A stretch of DNA of 14,109 bases. It comes from Saccoglossus kowalevskii (taxonomy: Eukaryota > Hemichordata > Enteropneusta > Harrimaniidae). Location of the stretch: NCBI RefSeq assembly GCF_000003605.2, contig NW_003109760.1, forward strand, positions 1 through 14,109, read 5' to 3'. The notes under the pieces were generated by a model that was given only the letters and a program-made list of their open reading frames with translations, made no database searches and was not told the DNA's origin. Below, in pieces: positions 7,991-14,109 of this stretch. The position numbers and the translations under genes are program-made. Every line of letters begins with the position of its first letter. The first letter of the stretch is position 1.

Positions 7991-8614
7991 ATCTTTATAT
8001 GTGTATGACTGACGATAACTATGATTTAAGTTGAGTATTAGCAATCCCACGCAAGTTTGACGTTGCAGCTGTACTTGAGATGCCACTCTCTGTCAACTCG
8101 CTTATCAACGTGTTTTTACCGTGTTGACATACATATTGTACATATTGTATTCAGTCCATGACGACACTAACGTCACCATAGCGAGCACGTTCTAAAAGTT
8201 ATTATTCATCAATGCACACATTCAGTCGTAGAATGGATTATTAGTGATTTTAGAGGAAATCTTATATAAGCTTTAGTTGGTGATTGGGTATCAGCAATCA
8301 CCGTGCTCTTACTAATTTGTGTAGCTATGGTACAATAAATGCACTTATTCTTTTAAAAATAATCTTCCAACTTAGAGTTTCACAAAATGTCCCGATCTAC
8401 AAATTAAATATCCAGTATACACCCTGGTGGAAATACACGTAAATTATCGTCAACTGCATGTCGACCTGCTCAGTAAAAGTGCACATTACTTAATGCGACG
8501 TTATGTTATGAAAATTCAATATATGTACTGCTATGTCGTGCTCACGCTACGTATCCGAAAGGAACGGTATTCAGGGGTGGGATTAATGGTATTATTGTAC
8601 TATATCAAACCGTT

Positions 8615-8697
8615 TTCCCGGAAACACTGTGCGCATGCGCGTGTTTATCTTTCCCTCTACTTAAATATAAATGTCTCGATGTGTTTGCTTCATTCAG
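8615..8697 (+). promoter_or_regulatory. RNA polymerase II core promoter (NRF1 site, TATA box, initiator)
   Basis: Elements appear in canonical order. TTCCCGGAA (8615-8623) matches TTCNNNGAA (STAT-type) and contains an ETS GGAA core. TGCGCATGCGC (8630-8640) is a perfect NRF1 palindrome. TATAAA occupies 8666-8671. TTCAGGC holds an arthropod-style TCAG initiator whose A is at 8696, placing the TATA box at -30 and the NRF1 site near -60. A non-coding first exon with a strong donor follows. Each motif could occur by chance; the spacing together with the downstream donor is what makes the call. Confidence 0.5.
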
Positions 8698-8764
8698 GCA
8701 CAGCTCGAGGAAAGGATATCACGATAACGCGCTGACACGGCCAACACTGGTTCTAAATTGTGAG
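8696..8764 (+). other. Candidate first exon (5' UTR) ending at a strong splice donor
   Basis: From the predicted start A at 8696 the sequence runs 69 nt to GAG|GTAAGC (exon ends 8764). It contains no ATG, as expected of a 5' UTR leader, and is CpG-richer than its surroundings. The alternative reading is an internal exon, because TTTGCTTCATTCAG (ending 8697) also works as an acceptor. In that case one frame is open, reading HSSRKGYHDNALTRPTLVLN. The following intron would exceed 5 kb, since no convincing acceptor-exon pair was found to its right in the window. Confidence 0.42.
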
Positions 8765-9326
8765 GTAAGCTTGATTTTACGTTGAATTTAAATTTAACAC
8801 TACGAGTGTGGGAATTATTTTTTTTCAAATCAGTCATTAATTATTGCAATGTAGTATATTATTACTGAAATATTGATTTGTCCGCGAAATATTTTCATAA
8901 TCTGACATCATTCACGTGTTCTGTGTATGTACAACAAACATTTCAGCAATACAAAGACAAAATCGATATATTTGATCTAATTTTATTCTCATTTCATTTT
9001 TACGTAAAATTAAACAAAAATGTTAATGCTACGAGACCTATTATCGAATATTTCAATTTTATTGAAAATGAATAGCGAATTCACATAACAATGCCTGTGG
9101 TTTGCGAGTTATATTTGTAACCTTTGAATGAGAATGCGTACGTTGAACACTTTGTGCTGCTCAACCCCAATACAATTTTATGCACACGTCAACACAACAT
9201 TATTATCACCATTCTGTTAAAAGTTGGTTCGTGCCTGCGTCCGGTTTTGAGCCGAATGCCAAACGATGACTTGTTTAACATATCTACTCTAAATAATTAG
9301 TCTATTATATACAAACAATACACAGG

Positions 9327-9371
9327 ATATTGTAGATATAAAAATATGTAGATTCATTATATTTACAATAT
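9327..9371. repeat. Inverted repeat, 14-nt arms
   Basis: ATATTGTAGATATA (9327-9340) pairs with TATATTTACAATAT (9358-9371), 13 Watson-Crick pairs and one G-T, with a 17-nt loop. It is very AT-rich and rather short for a microRNA precursor. Confidence 0.5.
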
Positions 9372-10678
9372 AGGTAGTTAACTAGATTAACGATCTTTCT
9401 GATAATTGCTAGTTACCGAAATACATTATATGTCAGTTTAGGCGAGACATTCTGCATTCTATGTGAATTTTAAAATAATTAATCGTTGCTACGCGTTTTG
9501 TTCGGTTCTGGCTATATGTGGCGTATACAGCGCGTGTGAAATACGTTGTGTTTTCGCACAAGCGGTGGCAATGATAACAGCTAAGTAAAGATATCAGTAT
9601 ATTGGGCGGTGATAAGAAACTACACTTATTATGTCAATAATTCTCTACAGTCGGAACGGCCCACTGTAGCTTTTATATTCGCTGGACATTTTGCACATCA
9701 CAAAAAGATAATCTTAGACTAATTTCCTGGGGATGTATCCTTGAAATAAAGACTACAACTCCTAATTATGTTGTTTAGTGTTAGATGCATAACACATTTG
9801 ACGGGTGAATCTGAATTGGTGAGATACAATTCCTAAAAGGGTCCAAGCTTTGTTTCGAAAATCTAACTAAATTTTTGTCAAATCTACATTACATATCATA
9901 TCTTATACGTCATATGACTGTAGGAAAATGTGTCTCTTTATTTTGCAAACGCGATTTAATGAGTACTTGTGAAAGGGCCAGATAGCATCTGGTGGATTAA
10001 ATAGCATTATATATCTTTGTAAATCATAAAGAAATAACGATTACACTATACTCGATAGAAAGCGTTGTATTTTGGTAATGTTATCGGTATATCTACCTTG
10101 AATGTGACGAAGGCCAAGGCAACAAGATTTGCGCTGATGTGATCTGTTGTAGATTAGCCCACGAACGTCATCAGTTTTCCTATAAAAATATGGTTTAAGA
10201 TGTAGCTTTTTTTATATTCTCTTGCAGGAAATCTTAAAAATTAGCATTTGGCTTGGTATCTTGAACAAATAATTTGAAAAACAAACGGTAAATGTGTTTA
10301 TGTCTGGTAGACCACAATGGCAACTGGACTGACTAACCACAATTCTTGTCTAAGTCACATCCCATTCTAAAATTCCACACCAATGCAGATTTCACAGACC
10401 GCAGAGAGCAGTAAAAATATGGCAGATTCGAGCATGAACCCAAACATACATTAATATCATGATAGTTATTAACATGTCTATAAATTGATGTTTTGGGAGT
10501 TACATGCATGGAAGCAAACATTTTTTGCTGTACAACATTCTTAATATCCTCACGATTTTGTCGTTTCACAATAAGTTTCGGAAAGCGACACTAAACGATT
10601 AGGTGCTACAAATGAGTTTATTACGTAATCACTTTATCCTTACTATACAACACATTCGTGGAATGGTCCAAAATGATA

Positions 10679-10686
10679 ATTTGCAT
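10679..10686 (+). promoter_or_regulatory. POU-octamer match ATTTGCAT
   Basis: A perfect octamer, followed within a few bases by TATTCACATAATG. It is one of three such matches in the non-coding right two thirds of the window (others at 5407 and 12786). Binding is inferred from the motif only. Confidence 0.2.
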
Positions 10687-12785
10687 TATTCACATAATGT
10701 TGGTTACGAAACAAATCCGAATGACGTATCTATATTTTAATATATGCAGGTATATGTGCATTTCATGACATGTACGACCTTCCCTCCAAAAGTAGAAAAA
10801 TATGCAATCAAATTTATCCACAAATATTTGCTTTCATTATTCTCTTACAGTATATAAATCTATTAATGCATGTATACGCTCCAATAAACATACAACTGAA
10901 TTAGGTTATCGTGCATAATCGAAATGAACCACTTCGTTGAGACGATGACAATACAAATATATTCAAAGAAAGAATTATCAAATTAAAAATATGTATTGCA
11001 ATCTTAGTTTTCAATCTTGAGCTTCAATTAAACGCGAGTTGAAATATGTACTTGAAAATCTGTAGCTATAATCCCTAGTTTGAAGTTACTACTCGTGGAC
11101 TATATTGACTATATCTGTATGTACTCACACACAGTGTTATTAGCTACAGACAACAATGCATGTATCATGAATGTTCACATTAGTCCGGGTTTTAACCGTT
11201 GAGGAAAACAAACGTGCCTATTATTGTGACAATGCGGCCTTCAGCTAACCTTGTGTGGTTTAACCATGATTTAATCAGGCAATCAGTTTATATGTCGATG
11301 GACAAGAGATCGCAATTAACGGCTGATAAAGATTTACGAGTGATTATCTAGAAATACATAATACAGAGAGCGAAAACAAACATGGCACATTGTTGGGTAG
11401 ATTTCGTTAGCAAAACAATATACATTGACATTTTAATTCACAAATCATGTTATTGTAGACAATTTCAAACGATTCGGACTGCTTTCTCACGATTTTAACT
11501 TTGATGACCATACTAATTATATCAATAACCATGAATTGTCTTCGAGCGTTTATGATAAATGCACATATTGTCACGTGTTATTGGTCTTGGGTAATAGTGA
11601 CACAATGGCTAATATGTTGATCTAGGTATTGTCACTGTCACAATCAATATCTTAGACGGTGCATATACTATAGTAGTAGTGAGCAAGGACCCATCCAATC
11701 GTTATAATGACTTCTTAACCATTCCTTGTTATTGAACACTAATGGACATCCCGTCCCACCAAACGATAAAGACGACAACATAGGTTTACATTTCGTTGCT
11801 ATCGACCATGAATTCCGGAAAATTACACCACGACAACTATACACATTTTGATCCATTAACGACTTTAATTTGCGGTGCGATGTTCAGTATGACACACGAA
11901 GTTGCAAAACGAACGCCGACAGCTTCACGATCATCGTACACTGTGTGGTTTAATTATTATCATGGCACGGTTGCCCCTGATTTATTAGATACACTCGCCG
12001 CGTGCATACAATGTTACACCACTTACTACCAAAAGCAGGAAAATTTATTTCTCTAAAATTATTTTGCCTTTCAATTTAATGGTTAGCCTTATTTTATTAA
12101 TCTTGTTTCTCGGGAATACATACCGATGCACGGCAGATTGATCGGACGCTGCAAAGCGTACACAAGTTGGAAAACTCATAATTGACGGTTTATCTGATCC
12201 GAATTTCTTGTCGAACACTGTTCTTAATTGTGCTCTTGAGTGCGCTGCCATTTATTTGTTATTCTTATCGTTGTGCCTATTACTGCACTATCAAAATGTA
12301 TTATGGCGAATAATCTGCGACGATCATACAATTTATTTACGATAAAATAAGACTGCTTTATATTTCAAAAAAATACATATATATACATATTTGAAATTCA
12401 TGAAAAAGTTATTTCTAAAATCTTGAAATACAATTTTCCCACGAAACTACACTCATACGTTTATCATCTTGTAAAGTGTAAACTGTAGTAAACAACTATA
12501 ATAGACTAATAATAACTTATATTAAACCAGCACTTCAATCGCCTGACTACATCGTTCTGATTACCACGTTTATCGTTTTTCTAAATCGACCCCAAACGTG
12601 ACATAAGAGGTAAACCCTGCTGTCAGCTGGAATAAATATTATTTTGTCACCTTCCACTTGAGATATATGTAGCTGCGAAGCTTTTGAAACGTTCACGTGT
12701 TACACAGGTTGGTATACAGTTGTGTATGTGGTTAAAATGCCAATAAACTTTAGGTAAATCTGTTAAATCCAATTATAAAGTAAGC

Positions 12786-12806
12786 ATTTGCATATTAATT
12801 CATGAA
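12786..12806 (+). promoter_or_regulatory. POU octamer next to a homeodomain-type core
   Basis: ATTTGCAT (12786-12793) is followed directly by ATTAATTCATGAAT, which contains TAAT cores and the palindrome ATTCATGAAT. Adjacent POU and homeodomain half-sites are typical of developmental enhancers, but AT-rich DNA produces these often. Confidence 0.22.
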
Positions 12807-12880
12807 TTTTCGTATTCGACGACACGAATTGGAGCATTTTTCTTACTGTGTGACCTGAACTATTTATCTTCATCACTACG

Positions 12881-12916
12881 CACTTTACAATCTATGTAAC
12901 AATGTGTTGTAAAGTG
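12881..12916. repeat. Inverted repeat, perfect 10-bp arms
   Basis: CACTTTACAA (12881-12890) pairs exactly with TTGTAAAGTG (12907-12916) around a 16-nt loop. A further copy of TTGTAAAGTG lies at about 12470-12479. The stem is too short for a microRNA precursor. Confidence 0.6.
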
Positions 12917-13218
12917 GTTCATACACCACTCACCGATAACTGTATGTTGCGTATACCTACTCATTTGCACGAGAAATCAAACGTACATTCCAACAATTCG
13001 TGGAGGTAGAAAACGTAACAGAGCTAATTATTACATAACACTTAGAAAGTCAGTTGATAGCTTTGTATTCACACTCACACGAGCCCTCTATTGTGTTACT
13101 TTTATTTGAAGACCAATGTAATCATTTCCAAGTATCTAAATTTTCTTACAGTTAAATCAGTAGCAGAAATTTATTTCTTGCTTTAAAAATAAACGTGAAC
13201 AATACCACGTACATTCGA

Positions 13219-13383
13219 CTAAGGACGCGCTAGTCCGGCAGAAGGGAGGGCTTTTTTGGCAAAACCTTGTAATAGGGTCCATAGTTTTTTTTTATTGTCC
13301 AAAACTATTGTCCATGTTATTAGCTTCACCAAACCACCTGCTGGCTTGCTGTCTGCATTGGGCAACTTGTAGTACAAGGGCAT
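13219..13383 (-). other. Short coding-like frame, 54 codons
   Basis: The minus strand reads from ATG at 13383-13381 to TAG at 13221-13219. It begins MPLYYKLPNADSKPAGGLVK and ends LPSAGLARP. The mix of Pro, Ala, Lys and Gly is unusual for chance frames in this AT-rich DNA. I do not recognise the protein. A fragment of a repeat or exon is as likely as a gene, and no splice sites clearly bound it. Confidence 0.18.
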
Positions 13384-13739
13384 ATGTATGTATATATGAA
13401 TACAATTAGTTTTAGTACAGGCGCTTTGTGTTATTAATGGTCAGAGTACCTAATATGTACTATCATATTTTCTCTGTTACCCTTTCATGGCCTTTATTTT
13501 ATCCCACATGAAGAGCGTGTATAATTCAGAGCAGTGTTTGAGTTCTATTGGGGTATATCCTTCAATATGTGTATAGAATCGGCCCTGAATAGCGTGAAAT
13601 CACTGTCCAAAAACATGTTGGTCCTGTATATATGAAACCTCATAGAATAAACAGATGCATAAACTATCTCTGTTATCTTGTCATGTTTTAAAATTGTTAT
13701 TATAATACATACTCATTCCGTAATCTTAATGCGACTTTC
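13384..13739. other. Unassigned stretch with broken coding-like segments
   Basis: No intact gene. The plus strand gives MAFILSHMKSVYNSEQC from about 13487, ending at an early stop, and the minus strand gives MFLDSDFTLFRADSIH from about 13618. Both look somewhat protein-like but overlap on opposite strands, so at most one can be real. An old repeat copy is my best guess. Confidence 0.2.
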
Positions 13740-14078
13740 TCATTGGTTATTTGGCATCACGTGATTCCATATTATCAGACGAGATAAGGTAACCAGACGA
13801 GCCCCAGAACTAGCATTGAATCACACAATCACCTAGTCACATATATGAGCTCACAAAGAAATTTTTCGATCACTTTCAGACAACCAATACGAGACAGCAC
13901 TCGCGAAGATATGATGGATTATGTGCGTTCTCTCAACGCAACATGTTTTTGGTTGTGGTTGATGTAAATTTGCGCGCGGGTCTCTGCATTGAAACCTTGT
14001 CTATGACCAGGCGTGCGCGTTTTCCATGCTGATTCGGGTGAATTTAGTTAGAACTCGTCCTTGTATAGACAAGAAACG
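13740..14078 (+). promoter_or_regulatory. Second promoter-like region with first-exon donor
   Basis: The region holds inverted CCAAT (ATTGG, 13742-13746), E-box CACGTG (13758-13763), CCAAT (13884-13888), a TCAG initiator-like site (A at 13878) with a weak TATATG about 36 bp before it, and CG-rich TGCGCGCGGG (13971-13980). It ends in a strong donor ACG|GTGAGT (exon end 14078). Two short ATG frames in the transcript part stop early, so a 5' UTR exon is more likely than a coding one. Start-site signals are weaker than at 8.7 kb. It could be an alternative first exon for the same plus-strand gene, or an independent gene start. Confidence 0.35.
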
Positions 14079-14109
14079 GTGAGTTTTTCGTGGAATAGCG
14101 GTATTATTA

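Larger units (their letters stand above)
8765..13218. other. Long non-coding stretch, possibly first intron
   Basis: About 4.5 kb with no supported gene on either strand. The longest plus-strand frame (ATG 11808 to stop 12056, 82 residues) has no recognisable motif. The interval contains two small inverted repeats, two POU-octamer matches and CACGTG-type E-boxes such as 11573-11578. Its freedom from obvious transposon remains over this length is compatible with a regulatory intron, but I cannot show that. Confidence 0.4.

Noticed and set aside
8427-8735. 102-codon plus-strand frame over the promoter
   Set aside because: No domain pattern. It crosses the NRF1 site, TATA box and initiator and stops inside the candidate leader, so it is better explained as chance in a less AT-rich patch.
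9327-9371. Hairpin as a microRNA precursor
   Set aside because: Stem too short and too AT-rich, and neither arm matches a conserved microRNA I know.
10078-10199. Cys-rich short plus frame containing CDEGQGNKICADVICC
   Set aside because: No initiator Met, no signal peptide and no bounding splice sites; about 40 codons can arise by chance.
11808-12056. 82-residue plus-strand frame from ATG, beginning MNSGKLHHDNYTHFDP
   Set aside because: Unusually long for the region, but with no motif, no promoter or splice context and a competing minus-strand frame at 11668-11856. Cross-species conservation would reopen it.
1-14109. tRNA, rRNA, CRISPR array or bacterial operon
   Set aside because: No cloverleaf with a B-box-like GGTTCGAATCC, no rRNA core sequence, no regularly spaced direct repeats and no prokaryotic gene packing were seen.

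Overview
The window looks like nuclear DNA of a marine invertebrate, possibly a mollusc or another lophotrochozoan. This is inferred from a strongly AT-rich background (about two thirds A+T by eye), metazoan-type splice signals and core promoter, a decayed CR1/Jockey-type non-LTR retrotransposon, and a broken copy of an unnamed multi-copy protein family that I recall from mollusc, coral and brachiopod gene sets. There is no bacterial gene organisation, and the species cannot be fixed from the sequence alone.

Layout. Positions 1-1729 (minus strand) hold a disrupted copy of the unnamed family, cut by the left window edge: a Cys/His-rich N-terminal part, a middle part, and a conserved core with the motifs HITGSKDVITMLNRQGH and AADNLVFNEETHD. 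At least five stops and about four frame changes break it, and an in-frame (AT)9 tract lies in the core. A perfect 13-bp hairpin (1844-1873) lies just upstream of its N-terminus. Positions 1874-3820 are mostly non-coding, with two weak coding-like islands, one resembling half of a PHD-type zinc finger. Positions 3821-4738 are the 3' end of a non-LTR retrotransposon: reverse-transcriptase remnants in three frames, a 3' UTR with a nested stem-loop, AATAAA, and a terminal (TATTC)3.

From 4739 to the right edge, about 9.4 kb, no long convincing gene is visible. The best supported features are splice- and promoter-like. A candidate 109-nt internal exon lies on the minus strand at 5763-5871. A well-spaced plus-strand core promoter lies at 8615-8697 (STAT-like site, perfect NRF1 palindrome, TATAAA at -30, TCAG initiator), followed by a short non-coding first exon ending in GAG|GTAAGC at 8764/8765. 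A second GC-richer promoter-like region at 13740-14078 ends in ACG|GTGAGT. The two plus-strand donors would fit alternative first exons of a gene whose coding part lies to the right of the window.

The transposon fossils at the left and the promoter region at the right show no functional link. The best candidate for something undescribed is the unnamed protein family at the left edge; the best candidate for live function is the promoter and first exon at 8.6-8.8 kb.
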